Positions 54,306-63,416 of a stretch of DNA of 64,000 nucleotides are shown here, piece by piece. The stretch is taken from the NCBI RefSeq assembly GCF_001570725.1, contig NZ_BCNV01000001.1, forward strand, positions 1,674,001 to 1,738,000. Direction: 5' to 3'. The position numbers and the translations under genes were made by a program. The stretch comes from Paenibacillus amylolyticus. GTDB lineage: Bacteria; Bacillota; Bacilli; Paenibacillales; Paenibacillaceae. Within the stretch, counting starts at the first letter, position 1; the number at the start of each line of letters is the position of its first letter. Below the pieces are notes generated by a model. That model ran no database searches. It saw only the letters and a program-made list of their open reading frames with translations, and was not told where the DNA came from.

Positions 54306-55985
54306 ATGCAGCGGATGCTTATTGTAGATGATGAACCCGTTATTTTGGATGGACTATACGCTTTCTTTCAAAAGGCGAACTTTCAAGACATGGAGATTAT
54401 TAAAGCGTACTCTGCCTTTGAAGCCATCGATTGGCTGAACTCGGTCAAGATTGATATTGTACTCAGTGACATCTGTATGCCTGGTATGGATGGCATGCAA
54501 TTGATCGAGCAGATTATGGATCGGTGGCCACGATGCAAGGTACTGTTGCTGACTGGTCATAACGAATTCGATTATGCACACCAAGCCATTCGTAACCCTT
54601 GCGTTGTGGATTATCTGTTAAAGACAGAGGGAATGAGTCACATTCGAGCTGCGGTAGAACGGGCGTTAACACAGATATCGGAAGAAAATGATTTTCGCTA
54701 CCAAGCTGCATGGTTTCGTAGTAAATTGCCGCGAGCGTTGCCCCAGTTACAGCGTCAACTGTTACTGGATGTGCTTAAGCGAACGGATAGACATGATATC
54801 GCTTCACTTCAGGAAGAACTGGATGCTGTACAGCTGCCTTTTGAATCCGATCAACTCGTTATTCCTGTGATTATACGGGTAGAGGAGTGGAATAACTATC
54901 AGTCTCAGGCGGATCGTAGTCTCATCCGCTATGCGGTTGCCAATGTTGCGGAGGAGCTGCTGCAAGACAAGGCTAAGGTGAAGGCGATTGATCTGGACGC
55001 TCAGGTCATCGCGTGTTTTATTCAACCGCAGGAAGAGCTTCATTCACATATGTCTACTACACAGGTGGAACGAGGGAGTCAGCTGGACAGCTGGAATCAG
55101 ACCCTTCGTTTTGTCTATGGCACACTGGAGTCCGTGCAGCAATCCTGTGCGGACTGTCTGAACCTGTCTGTATCCATCATGGTCAGCGAACAGGCGGTAG
55201 AGTGGAACAGGGTTAATCAGGCCATTGCGCAACTACGTCTGTCGGTTCATGAGAGTCCGGGGTTGGGGATGGAGAAGCTGCTGCGTGTCAATATCCAGGA
55301 TGAATTGCCGTACACCCCCAGCATTATGAATCAACAGGGTGTGGTAGCACTGCATCTGGAGCAGATCAAACAGCGAATAACCGCAGGGGATCGGGAATGG
55401 ATAGAGTCCTTTCATAAATGGACCGAGGCCGCGAAGGAAGGGCTTCAAGATCCGTTCTTCCGCATGAAAACCTATACAGGTGCAGCCAATGTACTCATTG
55501 AAGTTCTGCACGAATTGGGGTTGTATGAGTCGGCAATGGAAGAAATATCGCTTTCCCGAATGCTGCATTTTGACATCCATACCGGATGGTCCGATCTGGT
55601 CATCTTTTATCAATCTGCATACGAATGGATGATCTCCAAACGAAGTGATGCCCGCCTGAATGACCAATCACAGATTCTGATTACGATCCATCATTATATC
55701 AAGCACCATCTGGAGGATGACCTCTCACTCACACGGATCGCACAGGAAGTCTCTCTTAACCCTTCTTATCTGTCGCGTTGGTACAAACGGATTACAGGCA
55801 AAGGCATATCCGACTACATCCATGACCGCAGAGTAGAGCGAAGTAAAGAGTTACTCCTGGGTTCTTCCTGCAAAATGCATGAAATATCGGCAAAGGTTGG
55901 ATTTAGCGATCAGCATTATTTTTATCGTTTCTTCAAAAAAGCAACGGGCTGTACCCCTCAAGAGTATCGGGATCAGAAAAGTTAG
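54306..55985 (+). CDS. AraC-type response regulator (YesN type)
   Basis: A 559-residue regulator with an N-terminal receiver (about 1-120, phosphoacceptor Asp55 in SDICMPGMDG), a long central region, and a C-terminal AraC/XylS double HTH (about 455-555; DDLSLTRIAQEVSLNPSYLSRWYKRITG and HEISAKVGFSDQHYFYRFFKKATG). It is translated immediately after the kinase and probably activates the neighbouring arabinan genes. Confidence 0.92.
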   Translation: MQRMLIVDDEPVILDGLYAFFQKANFQDMEIIKAYSAFEAIDWLNSVKIDIVLSDICMPGMDGMQLIEQIMDRWPRCKVLLLTGHNEFDYAHQAIRNPCVVDYLLKTEGMSHIRAAVERALTQISEENDFRYQAAWFRSKLPRALPQLQRQLLLDVLKRTDRHDIASLQEELDAVQLPFESDQLVIPVIIRVEEWNNYQSQADRSLIRYAVANVAEELLQDKAKVKAIDLDAQVIACFIQPQEELHSHMSTTQVERGSQLDSWNQTLRFVYGTLESVQQSCADCLNLSVSIMVSEQAVEWNRVNQAIAQLRLSVHESPGLGMEKLLRVNIQDELPYTPSIMNQQGVVALHLEQIKQRITAGDREWIESFHKWTEAAKEGLQDPFFRMKTYTGAANVLIEVLHELGLYESAMEEISLSRMLHFDIHTGWSDLVIFYQSAYEWMISKRSDARLNDQSQILITIHHYIKHHLEDDLSLTRIAQEVSLNPSYLSRWYKRITGKGISDYIHDRRVERSKELLLGSSCKMHEISAKVGFSDQHYFYRFFKKATGCTPQEYRDQKS

Positions 55986-56041
55986 ATCATGTCTCAAATG
56001 GTAAATCAAAGATACCAGATGTCAACGGGATACACTCGAAG

Positions 56042-56055
56042 TGATAGCGCTTTCT
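56042..56055 (+). promoter_or_regulatory. Catabolite-responsive element (cre) before the binding-protein gene
   Basis: TGATAGCGCTTTCT fits the CcpA consensus with one or two mismatches, 49 nt before the binding-protein start. Together with the cre before the GH43 gene it suggests coordinated glucose repression. Confidence 0.65.
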
Positions 56056-56103
56056 TTATAAAATAAAAATATACCTCACGGGAGGATAAAAAGGGGGATT
56101 CGC

Positions 56104-57747
56104 ATGAATATATCATTGAAGAAGTTCTCATTGTTAACATTAATCATGGTGCTGGCCACCACGCTTGCAGCCTGTTCGTCTGGTGCGGGAAGTGCCGAGA
56201 ATGAAGCTGAGCCGAACACACAGCAGGATGCAGGAGGACCACTTACGAAATATGACCCACCCATTAAATTGACTTCCACCATGAATGAAACGGGGAAAGA
56301 ATCGCTCGCCCAAGGAGATACACACGCCAATAACATCTGGACTAGAGGGTACAAGGATGAACTTGGTATTGATGTAACGTACGAATGGATTGTTCCGGAT
56401 GCCAACTATAACGATAAGATGAATGTCACGCTGGCGAGTGGTGATCTGCCGGATGTATTGAAAGTGAGTGCTGTTCAATTCGAACAACTTCATGAAGCGG
56501 GGATGTTGGAAGATTTGACGGAAGTATATGACAAGTATGCATCCGAACTGGTGAAGGAGTTCATGTCCGCTGAAGATGGAGCGGGTTTGAAGCCGGTAAC
56601 GAAGGATGGCAAAATATACGCCATGGTGAGCTTCCCAGGCTCGCTGGATTCCTCGGATATGATCTGGATTCGTCAGGACTGGCTGAAAAAGGTCGGTCTT
56701 GAAGCGCCCAAGTCCATGCAGGATGTCATCCAGATTGCAGAAGCCTTTACCTTCGAAGATCCAGACGGAAATGGCAAAGACGATACGTATGGCATTGCCT
56801 TGAACAAGGATTTGCCTATCAACGCGTTCTTGCTTGGCTATCATGGTTATCTCGAAACCTGGATTAAGGATGCTTCAGGTCAAGTCGTGAACGGAACGAT
56901 CCAACCGGAAGTGAAAGAAGGATTGCGTGAGCTTCAGACTCTCTATCAGAAAGGGGTACTTGATCCCGAATTTGGCGTGAAGGATTTTGCAAAAATGATG
57001 GAGGATGTGAATGCAGGCAAGTCAGGCATGTTCTTCCTGCCACAATGGGCACCTTTTCAGGTTAGCAGCATGATCAAAAAAGACAAGAACATCGACTGGA
57101 TGGCTTACCCGGTTCAATCGATTGATGATCAGCCAGCCAAAACACAGAATCATCTTAGTCTGGGCGGTATATTTGCCGTTCGCAAAGGCTACGAGCATCC
57201 AGAAGCGTTAGTTAAGCTGCTCAATTTCCAGGCTGAAAAAATGTTTGGTGAGTCTGCCAAGGAAGAACGGGCTGCTTATTTGAACGGATTGACGGGTCTT
57301 GGTTTTCATAATGCGACGGTCTCCAACCTGCCAGCCAACAAAAATGTGAAAGCACAGGATGAAGTAGAGCAGGCGCTCAAAACAGGAGATACGTCTGGAT
57401 TGGAACTCGAAGCGAAGCTGTTCTATGACGATATTATGGATTATCGGAATGGAAATCTCGACAAGTGGCATATGGAGCGCATCTTTGGTCCAGAGAGTTC
57501 ACAAGGTGTGATTAAATACTATCGGAACAATGATCTGATTGTCATGAATGAATTCATCTATGCACCAACGAGAACGATGAACACCAAGCAAGCAACATTG
57601 GACAAACTGAGAGCCGAGACGTTTCTAAAAATCATCTATGGTAACTTGTCGATTGACGAGTTCGATAACTTTGTTGCTAATTGGAAGAAACTCGGTGGAG
57701 ATCAGATCACACAGGAAGTGAATGATACCATCGCTGCTAACCAATAG
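56104..57747 (+). CDS. Sugar ABC transporter solute-binding lipoprotein (LplA/YtcQ type)
   Basis: A 547-residue CUT1 binding lipoprotein with lipobox LAAC (Cys24) and a Gly/Ser/Glu-rich linker. Features of the large YtcQ-type SBP group are visible: MIWIRQDWLKKVGLEAPKSMQD near residue 190 and DPDGNGKDDTYGI near residue 220, the latter a calcium-loop-like acidic motif seen in this group. It should capture arabino-oligosaccharides released by the GH43 enzyme and feed the two permeases upstream. The start follows AAAAAGGGGG. Confidence 0.92.
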   Translation: MNISLKKFSLLTLIMVLATTLAACSSGAGSAENEAEPNTQQDAGGPLTKYDPPIKLTSTMNETGKESLAQGDTHANNIWTRGYKDELGIDVTYEWIVPDANYNDKMNVTLASGDLPDVLKVSAVQFEQLHEAGMLEDLTEVYDKYASELVKEFMSAEDGAGLKPVTKDGKIYAMVSFPGSLDSSDMIWIRQDWLKKVGLEAPKSMQDVIQIAEAFTFEDPDGNGKDDTYGIALNKDLPINAFLLGYHGYLETWIKDASGQVVNGTIQPEVKEGLRELQTLYQKGVLDPEFGVKDFAKMMEDVNAGKSGMFFLPQWAPFQVSSMIKKDKNIDWMAYPVQSIDDQPAKTQNHLSLGGIFAVRKGYEHPEALVKLLNFQAEKMFGESAKEERAAYLNGLTGLGFHNATVSNLPANKNVKAQDEVEQALKTGDTSGLELEAKLFYDDIMDYRNGNLDKWHMERIFGPESSQGVIKYYRNNDLIVMNEFIYAPTRTMNTKQATLDKLRAETFLKIIYGNLSIDEFDNFVANWKKLGGDQITQEVNDTIAANQ

Positions 57748-57785
57748 AATCATTGGATTCATATCATACAAGTACGAAAAACGAG

Positions 57786-57823
57786 AAAATGGTGCGCTCC
57801 CCAAAGGGAGGCACCATTTTTAT
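57786..57823 (+). terminator. Intrinsic terminator, bidirectional
   Basis: AAAATGGTGC...CTCC / GGGAG...GCACCATTTT hairpin with T5, between the binding protein and the minus-strand small protein. Confidence 0.87.
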
Positions 57824-57831
57824 GCTTTTGA

Positions 57832-58092
57832 TCATTTGCGTTTCAATAACAGAATGCCACTGATTTCTGACGTTTTGTAGCGGTATACCACTTTGAATCC
57901 AATATCATTGTCCAGCAAGCAGTTCAGTGCATTGATCAGGCGTGCACCGGGAACCAATGTAAATGTACATGGAGACGTATTACCAATCACACGCACACTT
58001 TGGATTCTGCGCGCAGAACCGGGAACGAGCGGATTTCTAGACCAATAGATTAATACCAGATCCGGCTGTGGAACAGCATTGACACGAGCCAT
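57832..58092 (-). CDS. Small protein of unknown function (86 residues)
   Basis: A compact basic protein (MARVNAVPQPDLVLIYWSRN...) with alternating beta-strand-like hydrophobics and no signal peptide or membrane segment. I recognise no family. The ribosome site is weak (AAAGAGATGAT). The gene fills a gap between the arabinan locus and the TrmB gene. Coding status is likely but unproven. The 308-nt stretch 58093-58400 upstream of it holds no gene or convincing promoter that I can see. Confidence 0.55.
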   Translation of the reverse strand: MARVNAVPQPDLVLIYWSRNPLVPGSARRIQSVRVIGNTSPCTFTLVPGARLINALNCLLDNDIGFKVVYRYKTSEISGILLLKRK

Positions 58093-58400
58093 CTAAATCA
58101 TCTCTTTTCTATTAAAGGTTCTTAATAGTAGATGAAAAGGTGTGGGAAAGGTGCTGGACAAAAGACATGCTGTTCTACAAACAGACGGATATAACGATTC
58201 AAATCAATAATGAGATACAGTTTTCCCAGTTCGTCGATGGTTGCTTATTTATTCGTAGAATGCTGTTTCGATGGCAACTTATCACCGGGGTTCCTATGTC
58301 GTTGTTTTTATAGGTAAGCAAGGACAAACTGGACATGGAAAGTGTAGCCGTCTAAACTAGATAGACCAGACACAATAAGAAGGGATGCGCCGATCCACAC

Positions 58401-59153
58401 ATGTTGCAGAAATTCGGTTTTACACAATATGAAAGTCAGGTATACGAAGCTATATTTGCGCAGGATGAACCGCTTGATGCCACATCCATTGTTAATCACT
58501 CCAACGTTCCCAAAGCCAAGATCTATGAAGTGCTCAACCGGCTGATCGACAAGGGAACGGTGCTGACAACGATGGATGGGAAGAAAAAACTATATATGGC
58601 AGTGGATCTTCAGTCCATTATTCATAAGATCAAGGCTGATTTTGAGAAAGATATTGAGGAATTGAAGAGTTACAAAATCAAACGTACCTTCACGGACGAG
58701 CATATCTGGACGTTGAAGGATGAGTCATCCATTGCTTCGAATATTGAACAGCTTATCGAGGAAGCAGACTCATCCATTCTTTTTCTGGCCTGGAATGAAC
58801 GAATGGAGAAATATCGTGAACTGCTGGAGCAGAAGGAACAACAGGGAGTTTATGTTGAAGTGCTTGCTGTTGGGGGTATGGAGACATCCTTAACCCGGAA
58901 ATACTCGTTGATTCCATTACTTGATGCGCCGGAACCTTCACAGCTGCTCATTGTAGATCATGCCTATCTGCTGTTTGCCGGTGTGGAGCACGATTCATGG
59001 AGAGCCATCAAGACGATGTCCAAACCGATTGTTAAAGCCATGACTGATTATTTCTATCATGATGTTGCGCTTACCCAAATTACTAAAAAATACGGTGATC
59101 AACTGTTACAAGATGCTGAAATCGAGCGACTGCTAACCAGGTTGATATATTAA
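58401..59153 (+). CDS. TrmB-family transcriptional regulator
   Basis: A 250-residue regulator with an N-terminal winged helix (MLQKFGFTQYESQVYEAIFAQDEPLDATSIVNHSNVPKAKIYEVLNRLIDKG) and a C-terminal TrmB effector-binding domain of PLD-like fold (about 100-240). TrmB proteins usually respond to sugars or small metabolites. No Shine-Dalgarno is obvious at the start. It precedes an MFS exporter by 127 nt with a terminator and an operator-like dyad between them, so the exporter is a likely target. Confidence 0.83.
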   Translation: MLQKFGFTQYESQVYEAIFAQDEPLDATSIVNHSNVPKAKIYEVLNRLIDKGTVLTTMDGKKKLYMAVDLQSIIHKIKADFEKDIEELKSYKIKRTFTDEHIWTLKDESSIASNIEQLIEEADSSILFLAWNERMEKYRELLEQKEQQGVYVEVLAVGGMETSLTRKYSLIPLLDAPEPSQLLIVDHAYLLFAGVEHDSWRAIKTMSKPIVKAMTDYFYHDVALTQITKKYGDQLLQDAEIERLLTRLIY

Positions 59154-59185
59154 AACTATTCTCTCGGAGGATAGTTTTTTTTGTT
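59153..59185 (+). terminator. Intrinsic terminator after TrmB gene
   Basis: AAACTATTCT / AGGATAGTTT 10-bp stem (with a T-G pair) around CTCGG, followed by T8. Confidence 0.83.
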
Positions 59186-59220
59186 ATATCTACGTATGAA
59201 AACGATCATGAAAATAACTA

Positions 59221-59261
59221 TTGAAACTTTCAGTTTTATAGGTTACTATCGTAGTTGTAAC
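59221..59261 (+). promoter_or_regulatory. MFS exporter promoter with overlapping dyad
   Basis: -35 TTGAAA (59221-59226), a 17-nt spacer and -10 TACTAT (59244-59249). The dyad GTTAC...GTAAC (59242-59261), with an inner perfect palindrome ACTATCGTAGT (59245-59255), overlaps the -10, an ideal position for repression. Confidence 0.6.
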
Positions 59262-59280
59262 TTTTTGAGGAGGATTCAAC

Positions 59281-60444
59281 ATGAATAAGAAAGTATACGT
59301 GCTTGCTATTGCAGCATTTGTGGTCGGAACCGTTGAACTGATTTTGGGCGGCATTCTGGACCTAATTGCTACAGATCTTCATCTTTCACTGGCGAAAGCC
59401 GGGTATTTAATTTCTATTTTCTCACTAGTCTATGCATTGTCTGCACCGATCTTATTAAATATGACGGCCAGATTTGAACGTAAAAAAGTATATATGTGTA
59501 CGTTGTTTGTATTTCTGATCAGTAATCTAATCTCTGCATTCAGTACCAGTTTTTATATGCTGATGGCGGGTAGAGCACTCGGAGCCGCAACGGGTTCACT
59601 TATATTTGTACTCTCCCTGACACTTGCAGCGCGCATTGTGGAACCACAGTATAAAGGACGCGCCGTGGGGATCATTACCATGGGAGGAAGCGCCTCACTC
59701 ATCCTGGGTGTACCACTTGGTATCTTTGTAGGCAACTTGGCAGGCTGGCGTGAGGTGTTTATGCTGATTGCTATTCTGACCTCAGTGGTTATGGTAGCGA
59801 TCTGGATTGCGATGGATCGTGTGCAGCCTATTCCTGCTGTATCCCTGAAGAAACAGCTTACGGCGCTGTGGAATCCGAAAATGTTGGCAATCCATGCTAC
59901 GACTTTGCTGGTACTCGCGGGTCACTTGACTTTATATGCGTATTTCACGCCATTTCTGCAAGAAACGCTGGGAGCCAGCGCGACGATGGTTACCTTTATC
60001 TATATGATGTTTGGTATCGCCGCTGTTGCAGGGGGAGGCATCGGAGGCATGTTATCCGATCGTCTGCATCCTGCTAAAGCGATTGTCATTGTGCTGATTC
60101 CTTTTATCGTGAGTATGGCTGTCATTCCGTTTAGCGTAGGACTGCCTTTGATCGCCTTCTTGCTGCTGTTAAGCATCTGGAGTGCACTGAGCTGGACCGT
60201 TACGCCGGTACAGAATAGTCTCATTATCAAAACTTCACCGGAGACAGCAGAAACGCTAATCAGCACCAATTCAGGTATTGCACATGCAGGTATTGCACTG
60301 GGGACCTATATCGGTGGTATGGTGATCGATCATTCATCAATTCTGAACACCGGATGGGTTGGTTCTGTGCTGATTTTGCTTGGTTTGGTGTCTGCCATCT
60401 ATGCCATCAGCGTTAAGGAAAAAACAGTTCAGGCGGTTGCTTAG
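59281..60444 (+). CDS. MFS exporter (DHA1 family)
   Basis: A 387-residue, twelve-helix major facilitator of the AraJ/PbuE-like DHA1 group. It has the FERKK loop motif after helix 2 and the antiporter motif GGSASLILGVPLGIFVGNLAGWR in helix 5. It may export drugs, purines or sugars; the substrate is unknown. The start follows GAGGAGGATT. Probably regulated by the upstream TrmB protein through the dyad at the promoter. Confidence 0.86.
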   Translation: MNKKVYVLAIAAFVVGTVELILGGILDLIATDLHLSLAKAGYLISIFSLVYALSAPILLNMTARFERKKVYMCTLFVFLISNLISAFSTSFYMLMAGRALGAATGSLIFVLSLTLAARIVEPQYKGRAVGIITMGGSASLILGVPLGIFVGNLAGWREVFMLIAILTSVVMVAIWIAMDRVQPIPAVSLKKQLTALWNPKMLAIHATTLLVLAGHLTLYAYFTPFLQETLGASATMVTFIYMMFGIAAVAGGGIGGMLSDRLHPAKAIVIVLIPFIVSMAVIPFSVGLPLIAFLLLLSIWSALSWTVTPVQNSLIIKTSPETAETLISTNSGIAHAGIALGTYIGGMVIDHSSILNTGWVGSVLILLGLVSAIYAISVKEKTVQAVA

Positions 60445-60471
60445 AATAAAATACGTAAGCATAGTCTAACC

Positions 60472-60512
60472 CGCTACATTCCCAAAGTTTATGGGAATGT
60501 AGCGTTTTTTTA
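60472..60512 (+). terminator. Intrinsic terminator of the MFS gene
   Basis: CGCTACATTCCCA / TGGGAATGTAGCG stem with T7. The remainder of the 338-nt gap to 60783 is AT-rich, with no gene or convincing promoter that I can see. Confidence 0.9.
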
Positions 60513-60782
60513 TTTTATCGATGGAAAAGATCGTTCTTCCATGAAAGCAACAAATTAGTGTCTTTTGTTTACCTGACTAAGGCGATTACTGATGCACTTT
60601 GGGGCTTTCATATCGGAATAAAATATTCTTTAATCAACGTCCTTGGCAGTCGCAAAATATCGTGAACTAATTAACCTGTATTTTCGTTTTAGGATTAGAA
60701 GGCAGAAAAATACAGCAAATTAACTACGTTTATCGTACAATAATATTTGCTACATAAAATATAGGAACTAGGAGAGTGTACT

Positions 60783-61733
60783 TTGAAAAAGAAATTTTAT
60801 TTAATACTTGTCCTTATCTGCTCAGTATTTATCTTAGGAGGATGTAATGACATCGATTTAACCAAAGAAAAAGATATAATACTTAAATTAATTGAATCTG
60901 ATCAATGGTCTGAAGCCAAAATGAATTTAGAAAAAGAGGAGTTTAAAAGCATAGAGGACTATCAGGCGTTATATTCTTATGTTGATGCAAGAAATGACTA
61001 CATTAATAATGAAAATGGAAACATATCATATGAACCAATTATATCAAAATTAAGAAGTATAGATTTAGATACATACAATGGCGTTTTGAAAGCAGAGATC
61101 GAGGGTTTTAAAGATGAGTTAATAGAGGAGAGAGATAAGTTTTATAAGGATTTTTATGCTAAACAAAGTAAAGAAGAAAAAGAGAGTAGAGAAGAAACAA
61201 TAAAAACACATAAACAAGAAGATAAAATAGTTGCTAAAGAAATCAAAAAAAAAGTGTCTAACCTTATAAAAAATAGAGATTATGAAAGTGTACTAGATCT
61301 GATTATTCTTCATACTCATCTTGACATAGATATTTATAATCTATACATCTTTGCTTCAGCACAATTGGAAAGAGAAAAAGGTGATGAGCAATCGATGATT
61401 GATTATTTAGAATTGATTCCTATGGCGTATGAAGGAGAGTATGCTAGTCTAATTTCAGATTATAAATTATCGATTCAACCTAAAGATAAATGGCTTGCAG
61501 CTGAAAGATACATAAGTGAAATTCGCGAAAAACCTATAGAAGAAAAAGAAAGAATTATGGTTTATTTACCCGCCATTGGCATGTCTGCAGCTGAAATGAG
61601 AATATCAAGTTGGGGAACCCCAAAGAAAATCAACAAAACCACGTATGAGTTTGGTATACATGAACAATGGGTGTACTCTGATTATCGTTATGTTTATCTT
61701 GAGGACGGAATAGTAACAGCAATTCAAGAGTAA
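60783..61733 (+). CDS. AT-rich lipoprotein of unknown function
   Basis: A 316-residue lipoprotein from TTG 60783 (AGGAGAGTG upstream). Lipobox LGGC places the lipid on Cys21. The middle (about 110-165) is a highly charged Lys/Glu coiled coil. The C-terminal 50 residues (ISSWGTPKKINKTTYEFGIHEQWVY) resemble the small beta domains that follow secreted SmpA/OmlA-like repeats. Base composition is visibly AT-richer than neighbours (many AAA, GAA, ATA, TTA codons), suggesting horizontal gain. No function assigned. Confidence 0.7.
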   Translation: MKKKFYLILVLICSVFILGGCNDIDLTKEKDIILKLIESDQWSEAKMNLEKEEFKSIEDYQALYSYVDARNDYINNENGNISYEPIISKLRSIDLDTYNGVLKAEIEGFKDELIEERDKFYKDFYAKQSKEEKESREETIKTHKQEDKIVAKEIKKKVSNLIKNRDYESVLDLIILHTHLDIDIYNLYIFASAQLEREKGDEQSMIDYLELIPMAYEGEYASLISDYKLSIQPKDKWLAAERYISEIREKPIEEKERIMVYLPAIGMSAAEMRISSWGTPKKINKTTYEFGIHEQWVYSDYRYVYLEDGIVTAIQE

Positions 61734-61796
61734 TTAAAATTACTTGAAAATTTTTTTAAATGTCGAAAAACATGTGAATGAGAGCATGGCTTCATT

Positions 61797-61826
61797 AAAA
61801 GTCGCTAAACTGTAGCGGCTTTTTCT
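61797..61826 (+). terminator. Intrinsic terminator
   Basis: AAAAGTCGCTA / TAGCGGCTTTT stem with T5 after the AT-rich lipoprotein. Confidence 0.82.
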
Positions 61827-61928
61827 CGTTGTATCCTATCCGAGTAGTGATGATATAGGTACATAAAGTTCAAGTGTTTTCTGCTATCTAATCATGTGTA
61901 ATTAATCTACTTTCATGTGCAGCAACAC

Positions 61929-61956
61929 TTGCTTTATCCATCGTAATCTATATAAT
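61929..61956 (+). promoter_or_regulatory. Promoter of the acetyltransferase pair
   Basis: -35 TTGCTT (61929-61934), a 16-nt spacer and a perfect -10 TATAAT (61951-61956). Confidence 0.65.
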
Positions 61957-62022
61957 TAAAATAGTTTTAAAAAGTATTGTCTAATGTCGAAATACACGAT
62001 GTGTACCAAGGGAGCGGTGATC

Positions 62023-62589
62023 ATGACCACGAAGACGGAAAAACAAAAAATGTTGGATGGCGAGCTGTACATGGCTTCGGATCTCGAATTATCTGAGGAC
62101 AGGGAGTATGCAAGAAGAATGACGCGGACGTTTAATCAAACGACGGAAACGGACGGTGAGCTTCGGACCAAGTTATTGAAGGAATTGTTGGGATCTACAG
62201 GTGAACACCTGAGTATGGAACCTAATATTCATGTAGATTATGGATATAACATTCATGTAGGCAATCATTTTTATGCCAATTTTAACTGTACGATATTAGA
62301 TGTGTGTGAAGTTCGTATTGGAGACCATTGCTTAATGGGGCCAGATGTACATATCTATACGGCTACTCATCCACTACATCCACATGAACGTAATTCGGGT
62401 GCAGAATATGGCAAGCCAGTCAAGATTGGAAATAATGTATGGATTGGCGGTAGAGCTGTTATTAACCCGGGCGTTACCATTGGACATAACGTGGTCATTG
62501 CTTCCGGGGCTGTGGTTACGAAGGATGTTCCGGATAATATGATCGTGGGCGGCAATCCTGCTAGAATCATTAGAGAGATAGAGCTTTAA
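62023..62589 (+). CDS. Sugar O-acetyltransferase (maltose O-acetyltransferase-like), copy 1
   Basis: A 188-residue hexapeptide-repeat (left-handed beta helix) acetyltransferase that uses acetyl-CoA to acetylate sugars at a 6-hydroxyl. The start is ATG 62023 (AAGGGAGCGG upstream) rather than 61984, giving the family N-terminus [23 protein letters not shown]. Catalytic histidine is in [13 protein letters not shown]. The helix ends in [12 protein letters not shown], with the CoA-binding turns NVWIGG before it. Upstream promoter at 61929 serves this gene and the next. Confidence 0.88.
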   Translation: MTTKTEKQKMLDGELYMASDLELSEDREYARRMTRTFNQTTETDGELRTKLLKELLGSTGEHLSMEPNIHVDYGYNIHVGNHFYANFNCTILDVCEVRIGDHCLMGPDVHIYTATHPLHPHERNSGAEYGKPVKIGNNVWIGGRAVINPGVTIGHNVVIASGAVVTKDVPDNMIVGGNPARIIREIEL

Positions 62590-62624
62590 CTTATTTTAGA
62601 TAGAAGATGGGAAGTGCTTACGAA

Positions 62625-63233
62625 ATGATGACTGAAAAAGAGAAATCTCAATTAGGGCTCTTATATAATGCCAATTACGATAAAGAGTTGATTGAAGAGC
62701 GTCTGCACGCCAAAGGACTTTGTTACGATTATAACCAGCTCCATCCAGCCAAGATCAATGAAAGAGAAGCGTTAATCAAGAAACTGCTGGGGAAAACGAC
62801 GGATCGTTTCCTGATAGAACAGCCATTTGTATGTGATTACGGCTATAATATTGAAATTGGTGAGAACTTCTATAGCAATCATAATATAGTCATGCTGGAT
62901 GGGGGCAAAATTACTTTTGGTAATAACGTTTTTATTGCTCCCAATTGCGGATTTTATACAGCAGGCCACCCTTATGATGTTGAGCAGCGCAATGAAGGTC
63001 TGGAGATCGTTGGACCCATCACGGTGGGCAATAATGTGTGGATCGGTGGCGGTGTGACCGTTCTTGCTGGTGTGACGATTGGAGATAATACGATCATCGG
63101 CGCAGGGAGCGTAGTGACCAAGAGTATACCGTCTGGTGTGATTGCTACGGGTAATCCTTGCAGGGTCATTCGCAAGATAACAGAAGAAGACAAAACAAAG
63201 TACAGCAGGGATGTAGTGAAGAACATAAAGTGA
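62625..63233 (+). CDS. Sugar O-acetyltransferase, copy 2
   Basis: A 202-residue homologue 35 nt downstream, starting at one of two adjacent ATGs (62625/62628); an earlier ATG at 62607 has no clear ribosome site. It shares the N-terminal MTEKEKSQ-LGLLYNA motif, catalytic histidine in AGHPYDVEQRNEG and the NVWIGGGVTVLAGVTIG coil. The two copies differ at many positions, so they are old paralogues likely acting on different acceptors. A terminator follows. Confidence 0.87.
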   Translation: MMTEKEKSQLGLLYNANYDKELIEERLHAKGLCYDYNQLHPAKINEREALIKKLLGKTTDRFLIEQPFVCDYGYNIEIGENFYSNHNIVMLDGGKITFGNNVFIAPNCGFYTAGHPYDVEQRNEGLEIVGPITVGNNVWIGGGVTVLAGVTIGDNTIIGAGSVVTKSIPSGVIATGNPCRVIRKITEEDKTKYSRDVVKNIK

Positions 63234-63269
63234 AGAATAAATAGTGAACAACGTGATAGTCATTAATGA

Positions 63270-63305
63270 GAATGCCTGATGTCTATCATCGGGTGTTTCT
63301 TTTTG
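63270..63305 (+). terminator. Intrinsic terminator of the acetyltransferase pair
   Basis: CCTGATG / CATCGGG stem around TCTAT with a T-rich tail. Confidence 0.7.
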
Positions 63306-63310
63306 AAAAT

Positions 63311-63381
63311 AAAATCCCCCAGACAGAAAACATGCCAAGGTATCGTATAATCGACACTTTTTCATGTGATTTGTCTGGGGA
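63311..63381 (-). terminator. Long hairpin ending the GH1 transcript
   Basis: CCCCAGACA (63317-63325) pairs with TGTCTGGGG (63372-63380), with inner ACATG / CATGT. On the minus strand it is followed by a T-rich tail (ATTTTATTTT). It lies just downstream of the GH1 stop. Confidence 0.65.
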
Positions 63382-63416
63382 ATACGGATGTATCTGTTAC
63401 ATTTGCTTAAAAAACC

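Noticed and set aside
58210..58317. 35-codon ORF upstream of the TrmB gene
   Set aside because: It has no ribosome site and an odd Cys/Phe-rich composition; most likely chance.
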